A stretch of 64,000 bases of DNA from Bacteroidaceae bacterium (GTDB lineage Bacteria; Bacteroidota; Bacteroidia; Bacteroidales; Bacteroidaceae). The notes below the pieces were generated by a model, which saw only the letters and a program-made list of their open reading frames with translations, searched no databases and was not told the origin of the DNA. The DNA is taken from positions 1 through 64,000 of the forward strand of contig JAILRU010000099.1 in NCBI GenBank assembly GCA_024697945.1, read 5' to 3'. Numbering within the stretch: the first letter of the stretch is position 1; every line of letters begins with the position of its first letter. The position numbers were made by a program, and so were the translations under genes. Below are positions 26,158 through 33,965 of this stretch, one piece after another.

Positions 26158-26316
26158 TTATTCATCGTCATAGTCGAAGTCTACGCTGCGCGACCCCAAT
26201 TCGCCGCCACTGTCTTCTGGCCGGGCAGTTCCTGCTTGTTCTGAAATGCCGAGAAAACAGCTCTTGGCCCGCAAAGCGACCACCAAACAGTCGGGGATGA
26301 TATATTCCTTTTTCAT
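26158..26316 (-). CDS. Small hypothetical protein (52 aa), too short for the ORF track
   Basis: I read an ORF from ATG 26316 to TAA 26158 encoding MKKEYIIPDCLVVALRAKSC and ending in an acidic tail DFDYDDE. It starts 15 bases after the amylase stop codon and ends 22 bases before the next gene, so it sits snugly in an operon. The 51-residue ORF at 40052 has the same plan (MKxYI.P start, acidic end) and the same position behind a large secreted protein. This recurrence is the main evidence that both are real. Function unknown. Confidence 0.6.
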   Translation of the reverse strand: MKKEYIIPDCLVVALRAKSCFLGISEQAGTARPEDSGGELGSRSVDFDYDDE

Positions 26317-26331
26317 ATTTGTTACGATTGA

Positions 26332-29300
26332 TTATTTCACCAAGTATTTCTTTCCACCAATGATGTAGAGTCCCTTCTTGTGGGGAGTGAGCACGCGCTG
26401 TCCGCCCATGTTGTAGATGGGCTGGCGCATCAGCGGCTCAACGGCGGGAGCAACATCCTGAACGCCCAGGATGTCATCATCGTCGAACGACACTGACATA
26501 CGCGCTGCCAACGGCGTGCTGGTCTGCAGATAGGCGCGGAACGGGTTGATGTTGGCGCCTTTGGTTGTGCCCACCTTGACGAAAACGCCATCGTTCTGAC
26601 TATAGCCGTAGTAGGTAGTACTGCTCTCAATAGACTTCAGGTTGATTCGCTCGTTGACACCCTTGAAGCTGATGCCATCCGCGGTCACTGTCTGCAAAGA
26701 GGAAGCGGGAACCGTCTTGCCCGACAGCGAGAGGAAGGGCTGGGCAGAGGCGGCCTCAAAGATATAGGGTGTGTTGGCCGCAGGAGCCTCCACCTTCTCG
26801 AAGCGGATGATCTGTGTCTCCGTGTTGTAGCTGTTCAGCTGCCAGAACGAACCTGCGGTGGTGGCCTCATCGGCAGTGAGCGCGAAGGGCAGGCAGATAG
26901 TGGAGCGCTGACCAGGCACGAAGGTGCGGTCGTAGCTGACGGCGGTTGCCCCAAACTCCTCATTATTCTTGAAGCTGTAGTTGCCGTCGGTGAGCTTCAG
27001 ATGGGCACAAGCATCACTAACTATCACGTTGTAGGGCAGCAGAGCAGGCAACGTGCCGGCCGTGGCCTTGATGAGGGCATTGCGGTTCTGGCCACGCTCA
27101 TAGAAGCTGAAGTCGGTCTCACCCGTCACGTCAATATACGTGCTCTGAGCGAGGTCGACACCCATGGTGGCCGTGGTCTTGGTAGTACCAGGCAGCAACT
27201 TCAGCGCGCCCAACTGCCAAGTGGAGGCATCGGAGGTCAGCGTCACCGTCACCTTCTCGGCACTGACCAGCGTGAAGGCGAATTCCACCTTCTGCCAACC
27301 GTTATTGGCTCCCGTGGCGTATTTCTCCACGATGCCGTTGGTCTGCACCGTGGAAGTGGCGCCATCAAGTCCCGTCAGGTTGGTCTGGACCGTGGAAGTG
27401 GCGCCATCGAGTCCCGTCAGGTTGGTCAAAGCCTCGTTCTTGTTCTTGGCAGAGAGTTTCACGCTACCGCCATTCGTACCGCGCACGATAGCCTGAACGA
27501 TGTAGTCGCCGGCAGCCAGCGAGAAGTCCTTCGACATAGTTTCATCGGCATTCTTCTGAGCCACCTTCTCGTTCTTGCCGTTCCAATTGGTAGCTGTTGT
27601 GGGAGTACCCAAAGCAGCGAGAGAGATTTCTGAGCTGGGAGCAACGGCAGTGCTGATGGGCTCTGTCTTTTTTGAACCTTTATAACTTTCAGCGGAATAC
27701 CAAGCGCCATTGACGAAGGTCAAATCTTCGGTTTTGTTATAATCATTATATTCGCTATTCCTTCCTTCACTATTAAATAAAATAAAGGATGGTTGGCCTA
27801 CGACACTCTTTGTACAAGTCCACTTCCATATTTGAGCACCCCCTGCATTATATCCCAAGAGAGCACAAGCGTCGCCTCGCCAAGCTTCTGTATATTTAAT
27901 CTCACCATTGTTATTATAAGCATAGGCATCAATATTATACCAGTTATTAGTCCAGCCATTAGGAATCTCAAAGAATGCACATACTTCGCCTTGCTCATAC
28001 CAAGCAGGCGTATAGCCCAAATAGCTTTCTGTATTGTTCGTCAAATCATTCTGATAGCCATTATATGTCACGAACACGTCTGAAGTAACATTCTTATAGT
28101 CATTAGACTTATATAAGTCAATCCCATCGTGATAGACAAGGAAGCTGATCATATTCTGGTTGCTAAATGTCTTCCTATACCAAGCGCAATCTTTAACCAA
28201 TATGACATCAGTGAGTTTCTCGTCACCACTTGTCAAGTCTCCCTTAGCGTTCCAAGCATGCATTTTCAATCCACCTTGGGTTGCTTTGACATATACAGTA
28301 ATATCATTATAAACTGCGGGATTAATAGGCTTATTTGCATAAGTATCATGTAAATCTATCACAGCATTGTCGCCAAGTGCCGTAAACACATCTGAACCGA
28401 TGCCTTTTTGATCAGGAGTCTTGGTGTCGTCGTCGCCCTGATTCAGAATGTAGTTCAGCGTATAGTCTGCCGAAGACTTGGGGAACGTCATATAATAGAA
28501 GTTCACACCATCAATGCTCTTCATATCCGAAAGCTTTGCGCCGGGCCATCCCGATGTCAGATTGCCATTGCCATCCCAGGCATAGAGGTAGATAGGCTCC
28601 TTGTCGGCACGCACATAGATAGTGATGTAGGTTGTTTCCACATCGGTAATGACATATTGGTAGGTCTGAATATCCGTAACGCTATCATCGCCCTTGACGC
28701 CCACCTTCAATGTATGGGTGCCAACAGTATTGTAAGTAAACGCAGAGGTGATAGTGGGGCTTTCCATTGTAGGGTCGCTGCCGTCTTCAGTATATACCAG
28801 CGTTGACGAGCCATCAGCAGGCGTCACATTGATGGTCACTGTCTGATAGTAGGTGCCGCTGGCCATATCGACGCGTACTTTATTATTAAGAACATCAGCT
28901 ACTGAATTCGATACGAACATCTGGAAATCCCAGTTGTTGACGTCGCCATTCCATACGGAACAATAGTCCTCCTCAGAAGGTGTATAGCCACAGTCGCCCA
29001 GCAGCAACAGGATATCAGCATTGTTGCCATGAACGAGGAAAGAACGACCACTTCCATTGTTGCATACATAGCTTTCGAAAGAGCTCTGGTTGGTAATGCC
29101 AGCAGCCTTGCGAGCTTTTATCATACGTTTCAAAGCAGCCTTATGCGTCTTCCAATGGGGCAGGAAGATGCAGGGTGTGCCAGGCATGGAAAGGATAAAG
29201 GCATTGGCAGCCAACACATGCTTCTCATTGCTCATGCAAGAGCCGTCGCGATAGGTGTCGTGGTTGTCGACAAAAGTAACCGAGTAGCGTTGGTATTCAC

Positions 29301-30204
29301 TACTACCAGCCATGCCCTGCGTGTTCAGGGCACTTTGATTAAAGCCTCCCGTAAAGGCGTTATTGATGAGGAATTTCAGGGGGAAGTCGAAGGCTGCCGA
29401 CTGAATAACGCCATCACGTTTGGTGCCGTTGATCCACCATGTAACCCCATCCCAGTTGTCCCAGAACTCACCGACGGAATAGGTGGGTTGGGCGTATTCA
29501 TTATAGATGCCTACGAACTGGGGGCCGTAGCCCTTCACCATGTCGTAGCGGAAGCCGGCATAGCCCAGTTCTTTCTGTAGATAATCCAGATAGGTCTTCA
29601 CGTTCTTCTGCACGTTGGCACTGGTATGGTCCAAGTCCCGACAGCCGTCGAAATCGTCGCCTGTGTCATTCGCACCTGTAACGTTAAACATGGTACTAAC
29701 ATATCCCCCATTATCATTCCTACAGATGTCGGCCAGCGTCCAGTTCAGGGTATAGGTACCACTTGTGCCCTGCACAGATTCATTAGGGAAGTCGCACCAA
29801 TCATTCTGCCCGTTCTTATGGTTGATCACCACGTCCTCGATAATGCCGATGCCTTTCGATTTGTAGGTGGCAATCATCGACTTCAAGTCAGTTGTATTGC
29901 CAAAGATGGTGTTGTCATGGTTCAGCCACCAGCAAGGCATGTAGCCCATGTCCTTCAGCTGGTTATTCTCCACGCACCATTCGTTCTTCGTGCGGGCAGA
30001 ATTGGGCACCCAAATCAGGTCGATGTAGCCTTCGAGATCGTTGGCCTGACCTTTCAGTGCATTCCATGTGCCCCAGTCAGCATCATCATAATAGTCCCAA
30101 TAGAACCCTTGCAGCATCACGCCGCCATAGTTTTCAGGCCAGCCCTGAGCCATCGTGCAGACAGCAGACAGGCAGACCAACATAGTAGCAAACAGTTTCT
30201 TCAT
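26332..30204 (-). CDS. Secreted GH13 alpha-amylase with starch-binding modules
   Basis: This 1290-residue secreted enzyme is predicted to cleave alpha-1,4-glucan. I start at ATG 30204 (MKKLFATMLVCLSAVCTMAQG, a good signal peptide) rather than 18 codons earlier. The catalytic domain (about residues 22-440) shows GH13 regions I-IV: DVVINH, the nucleophile in GFRYDMVKGY (about D221), the acid/base in GEFWD (about E246), and FVDNHDT. A chitobiase-like Fn3 strand region follows (VYTEDGSDPTMESP). Two or three CBM26-type starch-binding repeats come next (EPIYLYAWDGNGNLTSGWPG, GLKMHAWNAKGDLTSG, NIDAYAYNNNGEIKYTEAW), then a linker region and the tail IYNMGGQRVLTPHKKGLYI. A 42-base internal duplication is noted separately. 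No SusCD or maltose genes are adjacent. Confidence 0.93.
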   Translation of the reverse strand: MKKLFATMLVCLSAVCTMAQGWPENYGGVMLQGFYWDYYDDADWGTWNALKGQANDLEGYIDLIWVPNSARTKNEWCVENNQLKDMGYMPCWWLNHDNTIFGNTTDLKSMIATYKSKGIGIIEDVVINHKNGQNDWCDFPNESVQGTSGTYTLNWTLADICRNDNGGYVSTMFNVTGANDTGDDFDGCRDLDHTSANVQKNVKTYLDYLQKELGYAGFRYDMVKGYGPQFVGIYNEYAQPTYSVGEFWDNWDGVTWWINGTKRDGVIQSAAFDFPLKFLINNAFTGGFNQSALNTQGMAGSSEYQRYSVTFVDNHDTYRDGSCMSNEKHVLAANAFILSMPGTPCIFLPHWKTHKAALKRMIKARKAAGITNQSSFESYVCNNGSGRSFLVHGNNADILLLLGDCGYTPSEEDYCSVWNGDVNNWDFQMFVSNSVADVLNNKVRVDMASGTYYQTVTINVTPADGSSTLVYTEDGSDPTMESPTITSAFTYNTVGTHTLKVGVKGDDSVTDIQTYQYVITDVETTYITIYVRADKEPIYLYAWDGNGNLTSGWPGAKLSDMKSIDGVNFYYMTFPKSSADYTLNYILNQGDDDTKTPDQKGIGSDVFTALGDNAVIDLHDTYANKPINPAVYNDITVYVKATQGGLKMHAWNAKGDLTSGDEKLTDVILVKDCAWYRKTFSNQNMISFLVYHDGIDLYKSNDYKNVTSDVFVTYNGYQNDLTNNTESYLGYTPAWYEQGEVCAFFEIPNGWTNNWYNIDAYAYNNNGEIKYTEAWRGDACALLGYNAGGAQIWKWTCTKSVVGQPSFILFNSEGRNSEYNDYNKTEDLTFVNGAWYSAESYKGSKKTEPISTAVAPSSEISLAALGTPTTATNWNGKNEKVAQKNADETMSKDFSLAAGDYIVQAIVRGTNGGSVKLSAKNKNEALTNLTGLDGATSTVQTNLTGLDGATSTVQTNGIVEKYATGANNGWQKVEFAFTLVSAEKVTVTLTSDASTWQLGALKLLPGTTKTTATMGVDLAQSTYIDVTGETDFSFYERGQNRNALIKATAGTLPALLPYNVIVSDACAHLKLTDGNYSFKNNEEFGATAVSYDRTFVPGQRSTICLPFALTADEATTAGSFWQLNSYNTETQIIRFEKVEAPAANTPYIFEAASAQPFLSLSGKTVPASSLQTVTADGISFKGVNERINLKSIESSTTYYGYSQNDGVFVKVGTTKGANINPFRAYLQTSTPLAARMSVSFDDDDILGVQDVAPAVEPLMRQPIYNMGGQRVLTPHKKGLYIIGGKKYLVK
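27341..27424. repeat. Perfect-period 42-base tandem duplication inside the amylase gene
   Basis: Two 42-base units (27341-27382 and 27383-27424), differing at two positions by eye, encode two consecutive copies of NLTGLDGATSTVQT. The copy number could change by slippage without breaking the frame. Confidence 0.95.
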
Positions 30205-30245
30205 GTTGAAAATTAAAAAAAGGTTTTTATACGTTATTCCATGTG

Positions 30246-30253
30246 CAAAAGTA
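30246..30253 (-). promoter_or_regulatory. Probable promoter -7 box of the amylase gene
   Basis: The minus strand reads TACTTTTG, matching TAnnTTTG, 42 bases before the chosen start codon. Confidence 0.55.
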
Positions 30254-30394
30254 ATCATATATTTTTATATAGTTGTCTAACTGAAAAGCCTTTTCGCGTG
30301 AATAATATATGCAATCCTTTGTCCAACGAGAATAAAAATGAGGTGACGGCAGAAAATAATTCTGTTTTTTCGCTCCACTTTTATCTTTATTTCG

Positions 30395-30402
30395 TAACTT
30401 TG
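30395..30402 (+). promoter_or_regulatory. Promoter -7 box of the riboswitch transcript
   Basis: TAACTTTG matches the consensus and lies immediately before the riboswitch aptamer. The -33 region is T-rich but not a clean TTTG. Confidence 0.6.
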
Positions 30403-30404
30403 CA

Positions 30405-30582
30405 ACCGAATTTGGGCAATCGGGGGGCAGTAGCCGCCTGATGAAAGGGAATCCGGTGAGAGTCCGGGACTGTACCTGCAGCTGTAATCCTCGTTGAAGA
30501 GGTCTGCTTGTATAACGCCACTGACATCGAAAATAGGAGTCGGGAAGGTAAAGCAGACTGAGGAAAGTCAGAAGACCTGCCA
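30405..30582 (+). ncRNA. Cobalamin (adenosylcobalamin-type) riboswitch aptamer
   Basis: The sequence carries the conserved core of cobalamin riboswitches in order: AAAGGGAATCCGGTGAGAGT, CCGGGACTGTACCTGCAGCT, a central GCCACTG, GGGAAGG, and the B12 box AGTCAGAAGACCTGCC. It binds cobalamin and normally represses B12 transport or synthesis genes. Here no such gene follows; only short ORFs and a hairpin lie downstream. The minus-strand ORF 30227-30628 is an antisense shadow of this RNA. Confidence 0.95.
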
Positions 30583-30645
30583 AACTACAGAAGTACGGCC
30601 GTACAGGATGATGCGGTGCGGAAAACATGGTTGACGAACGAACAG

Positions 30646-30750
30646 ATGCTATCGTGGGTTGGCATTATTGTGCATGGCCCAGATGTCATGGGCATAGACC
30701 ATCCTGAGGGCTGGCGAAGGCAAGGCCTATATATGCTCCATGTATTCTAA
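30646..30750 (+). CDS. Possible short ORF (34 aa) behind the cobalamin riboswitch
   Basis: ATG 30646 to TAA 30750 encodes 34 residues (MLSWVGIIVHGPDVMGIDHP...). An overlapping ORF in another frame (30627-30707) encodes 26 residues containing WHYCAWPRCHGH, rich in potential metal ligands. Either could be a leader peptide or a remnant of a lost gene. I recognise neither and support is only positional. Confidence 0.2.
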   Translation: MLSWVGIIVHGPDVMGIDHPEGWRRQGLYMLHVF

Positions 30751-30787
30751 AGAGTTGTACGTGTATTATTATATATCATTGTTTGGT

Positions 30788-30826
30788 GGAGATGTTGTCG
30801 TGAGACAGCATCTCCATTTGCGTTTT
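30788..30826 (+). terminator. Terminator-like hairpin ending the riboswitch transcript
   Basis: GGAGATGTTGTC and GACAGCATCTCC form a 12-base-pair stem (one G-U pair) closed by a GTGA tetraloop, followed by ATTTGCGTTTT. The T-tract is weak but the stem is very stable. Confidence 0.65.
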
Positions 30827-31263
30827 AGCACTGGCGCAAGAAACGGGTCCTACAGATTTTCGTGTACGTAGCAACTTAGAATAGCCCTACGGCATCAAAC
30901 AGATAGCGCAACAGGCATAACAAAAGAAAGCTACACCCAAAGTTTGAAAAAGCCGTGGCAAAAGTTCATTCCACGACGTGGAACGATAAAACCACGACGA
31001 GAAACAAACTTTATTTTTTACCCACACAAAATCTTGTGGAACCCAAAAACGAACTCGAACTGTTGCGGTTGAAAAGACGCTTCAGCGCCATTTACATTGC
31101 TTTACGGATAATCAATCCCTGAAAAAAACCTGCCCTCCCCGAAAACGCAGGAAAAAACGGCAGAGGCTTCACCTACGCAGGGAAAAGGCCTACCTTTGCA
31201 CCAGCCAAAAGGGGAGAAGGCGCCCTCCGCCTGGCGGCATCAACCACAAAAAGACTTACAACT
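30827..31263. other. Intergenic stretch without recognised gene
   Basis: No convincing ORF is seen. A dyad around CCACGACGTGG lies near 30991-31001. A TACCTTTG box at 31191-31198 (+) is a plausible promoter for the gene at 31264. The remainder holds nothing I can interpret. Confidence 0.5.
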
Positions 31264-31860
31264 ATGAGAAAGTATCAAAAGCATGCCCAAACGGGCAGCA
31301 ACAACAATGCAACGACTCCCTTCGCACAGGCCTGCCAGCAAATGCACCTTGCTGCCAACGCTTGCCTCAACTGGCTCATCATGGCCCAGCGCGGCAGTCT
31401 GCAGATGGTGCACGCCGAGATGGGATGTGCCCGCAGCACCCGACTGGCCCGACTGCATCCCGGCAGCCACGAGCTATCGCCACAGAGCGCCCTGCAACTG
31501 GTGGTGATGCCGGCGCAGTTCGACGACGTGCGAGAGCATGGCTACGACCACCAGCGGTGGCAGACACTCATCTACAGCTGGCTGGGACGTGAACTCACCG
31601 AGCAGCTGCGGCAGCACTTGGCATCGAAGATGAACATGAAGAACTGCAAGTTCTTCCTCGTCAGAAGTGGTGAGTGCGAAAAGGTGGCCGACTATTCCGA
31701 CCGAAGCATCATTTTACTTGAAGATGACGCCCCCGAACATGGCGAGAGCGGCTCCACACAGAAAAAGGAGCACGCCTCGCCAAAATTTGGAGCGCGACTT
31801 TTTCCAAAAAGTCAACGCCTTTTTCCAAAAAGTCGCGCTCCAAATTTTGAAGGGGAGTAA
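31264..31860 (+). CDS. Hypothetical protein whose 3' end is built from a repeat element
   Basis: This 198-residue ORF starts MRKYQKHAQTGSNNNATTPF and has a plausible globular core (QMHLAANACLNWLIMAQRGS, PQSALQLVVMPAQFDDVREHGYDHQRWQ). I do not recognise the family. From about residue 172 the protein is translated dyad repeat (KFGARLFPKSQRLFPKSRAP), so the original C-terminus was probably elsewhere and the element inserted at the 3' end. A TACCTTTG box 66 bases upstream supports transcription. The amidase gene follows after 73 bases. In other Bacteroidales, amidases of this type often follow a small DNA-binding protein gene, but no HU-like motif is seen here. Confidence 0.6.
   Translation: MRKYQKHAQTGSNNNATTPFAQACQQMHLAANACLNWLIMAQRGSLQMVHAEMGCARSTRLARLHPGSHELSPQSALQLVVMPAQFDDVREHGYDHQRWQTLIYSWLGRELTEQLRQHLASKMNMKNCKFFLVRSGECEKVADYSDRSIILLEDDAPEHGESGSTQKKEHASPKFGARLFPKSQRLFPKSRAPNFEGE
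31781..31849. repeat. GCGC-rich dyad repeat element, copy 3
   Basis: Two 23-base arms (31781-31803 and 31827-31849) are perfect reverse complements, beginning CAAAATTTGGAGCGCGAC. The 23-base loop carries a further AAAAAG/CTTTTT dyad. It resembles copies at 2988 and 20111 and lies inside the 3' end of the preceding ORF. Confidence 0.9.
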
Positions 31861-31933
31861 CCCGCTGGATATAACGACTTTATAAAACATCGAAAAAACA
31901 GGCTTAAACAACAGCCAAAACGTTCTGAAAATC

Positions 31934-32344
31934 ATGCGAAAGATAACCGAAATCATCGTGCACTGCACAGCCACGCCCGAGGGGCGCTGGCACACCGTGG
32001 CCGACGTAGACCACTGGCATCGCCAACGTGGATTCTTCGGCATTGGCTACCACTTCCTCGTGCTACTCGACGGCACCATCGCCACTGGTCGCCCGCTGTG
32101 GCGCGTGGGTGCCCACTGCACCGGCCACAACACCCACAGCGTGGGCATCTGCTACGTGGGAGGGCTCGACGCTCAAGGCAAGCCAAAGGACACGCGCACA
32201 CCCGAACAGCGCAAAGCCATGCTGCAGCTGATACAGCTACTGAAGAGTGTCTTCGTAGGAGCCACCGTCTACGGACATCGCGACTTCGCAGCAAAGGCAT
32301 GCCCCTGCTTCGACGCAAGAAAAGAGTATGAGGGAATGGAATAA
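31934..32344 (+). CDS. N-acetylmuramoyl-L-alanine amidase (amidase_2 type)
   Basis: This 136-residue single-domain zinc amidase is predicted to cleave the amide bond between muramic acid and the peptide stem. The zinc and catalytic signature is visible: HCTATPEGR near the N-terminus, FGIGYHFLVLLDG, VGAHCTGHNTHSVGICYVGG, and the C-terminal YGHRDFAAKACPCFDA with the second zinc histidine and the cysteine ligand. No signal peptide is present. Standalone amidases of this size are common near phage or mobile-element remnants in Bacteroidales, and an integrase stub follows 240 bases downstream. Confidence 0.93.
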   Translation: MRKITEIIVHCTATPEGRWHTVADVDHWHRQRGFFGIGYHFLVLLDGTIATGRPLWRVGAHCTGHNTHSVGICYVGGLDAQGKPKDTRTPEQRKAMLQLIQLLKSVFVGATVYGHRDFAAKACPCFDARKEYEGME

Positions 32345-32472
32345 ACTTAGTGCAAAGAAAAAAGTTGGACGACTCGTCCAACATTTTACGAAATCTCAAG
32401 TAATGTTATTTTACATAATATTTGTAACAAACTGATATACACCACAAAATAAGAGCAGACAAAAAACATTGA

Positions 32473-32547
32473 TTTTCGGGAAATTTCATAATATTTCGGG
32501 AATTTCGGGAATTTTTCGGGAAAAATGTTTGGGGATTTCGGGAATTG
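32473..32547. repeat. 9-base tandem array 4 (ATTTCGGGA)
   Basis: Repeated ATTTCGGGA/ATTTTTCGGGA units lie in the spacer before the integrase stub and run into its promoter. The core resembles that of arrays 1 and 2. Confidence 0.75.
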
Positions 32548-32559
32548 TTTGTACCTTTG
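32528..32559 (+). promoter_or_regulatory. Promoter of the integrase stub
   Basis: TTTG (32528-32531), 20 bases, TACCTTTG (32552-32559) matches the consensus exactly, 26 bases before the ATG. It is embedded in the 9-base array. Confidence 0.75.
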
Positions 32560-32585
32560 CGACACGTTTAACAAATCACGAAATT

Positions 32586-32843
32586 ATGGCGCAAATTGAA
32601 TTGAGACTATCGAACAGAGTTCAGAAGGAGACAAGCATGAGTGAGGTCATGATCTGCCTACGTTACTCACGGCATGACCTAAGTGCAAAGAGCGGCATCT
32701 TTGTCAACCCCGATTATTTCGAGTACTACATCAACCGTAAGGCTACCAAAAATCCACGTCTGCCATTGCCTGAGAACAAGCTCACGGCAACAATTGCAAG
32801 AGCATCTAAGAGCGGATGGGAATTGCGCAAGAGCGGTATTATT
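32586..32843 (+). pseudogene. Tyrosine integrase/recombinase, N-terminal fragment interrupted by an insertion sequence
   Basis: Starting at ATG 32586, the 86 codons MAQIELRLSNRVQKETSMSE... VMICLRYSRHDLSAKSG, IFVNPDYFEYYINRKATK match the arm-type DNA-binding N-terminus of Bacteroidales site-specific integrases, usually about 400 residues long. The reading frame enters the insertion sequence at 32844 and the catalytic domain is not found on the other side. The 551-residue ORF in the track (32469-34124) is this stub fused to antisense of the transposase and is not a real protein. It is probably the remnant of an integrated element. Confidence 0.8.
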
Positions 32844-32907
32844 GGGCGCAGGGGGAAATGTCCGTGGATGCCCCCATGCTGCCTAACCAAATATCGTAGC
32901 GCAACGG
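32844..32907 (+). repeat. Left terminal inverted repeat of the insertion sequence
   Basis: It aligns with the reverse complement of 34388-34455 with small indels. The stop codon of the transposase (32883) lies inside it. Confidence 0.88.
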
Positions 32908-33965
32908 TACATGAAGAATGGCAAGTCAGTGACCCCATGTACCTGCGCTCTCAATGCCTTTATCTTCGAGTTGAAAGACTCTGCGGATGCATTGGTAGCC
33001 CTGTTGTTGAAGTAGTTCAGCACATACTCTTCCTTGCTCATGATAGTGTCGCGCACCGAGATGATTTCCCTGATTCTCGTCCTTCCCACGTTCTTTCCCC
33101 ACTTGCGCAAAGCCTTCTTGGCTTTCTTCCTGTCCGTTATTTTGCTGAAGATGTTGCGCAGGGCGCACAGCAGGCCGTATGCCGCCTTCATCTTCGGCTC
33201 AATCTCAAACAGCAGGTTCATTTCCCCTCTCTGGAAGTCAGTCCAGTCGCCGGGGCTTTTCATCAGCGGGTATCTCACATGCGTGAGCAGGTCGGCCTTC
33301 GTCTCTCCGTTGCTCAGCTTGGGAGGCTCGAACTTCTCGTTCTTGCGCTTGGGCGGTCGGCCTATGCGCTTGCCGTTCTTGCTCTTCCTGGGAGGATGCT
33401 TCTCCCTGTACCTCTTCCTGTTCTTGGCATTGCGTTCCTGTTTCTTCTTGAACTGGCGTTCCTCCCGCTTGACCTCCGTGGTGTTGGCGCGCTTGAGCTT
33501 CATGCGCATTGCGTCAAGCCCCTTCGTGCCGTAGAGCTGCATGACGTGGAACAGGTCGATGACTATCTCCGCCTGCGGGAACTCCTTCCTCACGATGCCC
33601 ATCATGCTGTCCGAGAAGTCCATCGTCACCTCCTTGACCTTCTGGCGGCTCCACAGGGGTATCTTGTCCAAATGCCCCGCCACTTCGGCGACCGTCGTGC
33701 CCTTGACGGCGGCGATGAGCGTGCCCTTCTTGCAATGGCCGTCCTTGTTGGAAAGGAAAGTGAACAGGTCGTGGTGCAGCATCGTCTCGTCGATGCCCAG
33801 GCGCTCGCCCATGTTCTGCCCCAGCAGCACCCACTCACCTGCATGCTCCTTCTGGTCCCAGTCACCATACCCGCTCAGGTGCTCCTTGTAGGCGCGGCTG
33901 AGGTACTTACCGTCAGTCCGGAAGAAGCGCCCCACGCATTGGGCCGTCACCGGGTAGGTGTCCAA
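32883..33965 (-). CDS. ISAon1-like transposase, catalytic part (orfB)
   Basis: These 360 codons are open from the overlap. An ISL3-type catalytic core is visible: MGERLGIDETMLHHDLFTFLSNKDG (first D), EVTMDFSDSMMGIVRKEFPQAEIVIDLFHVMQL (second D and helix), and near the end NNRATNASAESFNSKIKALRAQVHG (catalytic E). A lysine/arginine-rich linker (KRYREKHPPRKSKNGKRIGR) sits mid-protein. The listed start is a TTG. The natural protein is more likely a fusion with orfA made at the A8 run (33969-33976), because reading one base forward joins ...EFADFLKK to WLDTYPVTAQ smoothly. Confidence 0.9.
   Translation of the reverse strand: MDTYPVTAQCVGRFFRTDGKYLSRAYKEHLSGYGDWDQKEHAGEWVLLGQNMGERLGIDETMLHHDLFTFLSNKDGHCKKGTLIAAVKGTTVAEVAGHLDKIPLWSRQKVKEVTMDFSDSMMGIVRKEFPQAEIVIDLFHVMQLYGTKGLDAMRMKLKRANTTEVKREERQFKKKQERNAKNRKRYREKHPPRKSKNGKRIGRPPKRKNEKFEPPKLSNGETKADLLTHVRYPLMKSPGDWTDFQRGEMNLLFEIEPKMKAAYGLLCALRNIFSKITDRKKAKKALRKWGKNVGRTRIREIISVRDTIMSKEEYVLNYFNNRATNASAESFNSKIKALRAQVHGVTDLPFFMYRCATIFG

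Noticed and set aside
26332-30204. Amylase as part of a starch (sus) utilisation operon
   Set aside because: No SusCD, MalR-type regulator or other glucan genes are adjacent; the FAS1-SusCD operons are more than 6 kb away on either side with terminators between.
30227-30628. 133-residue minus-strand ORF
   Set aside because: It is exactly antisense to the cobalamin riboswitch and has no protein-like features.
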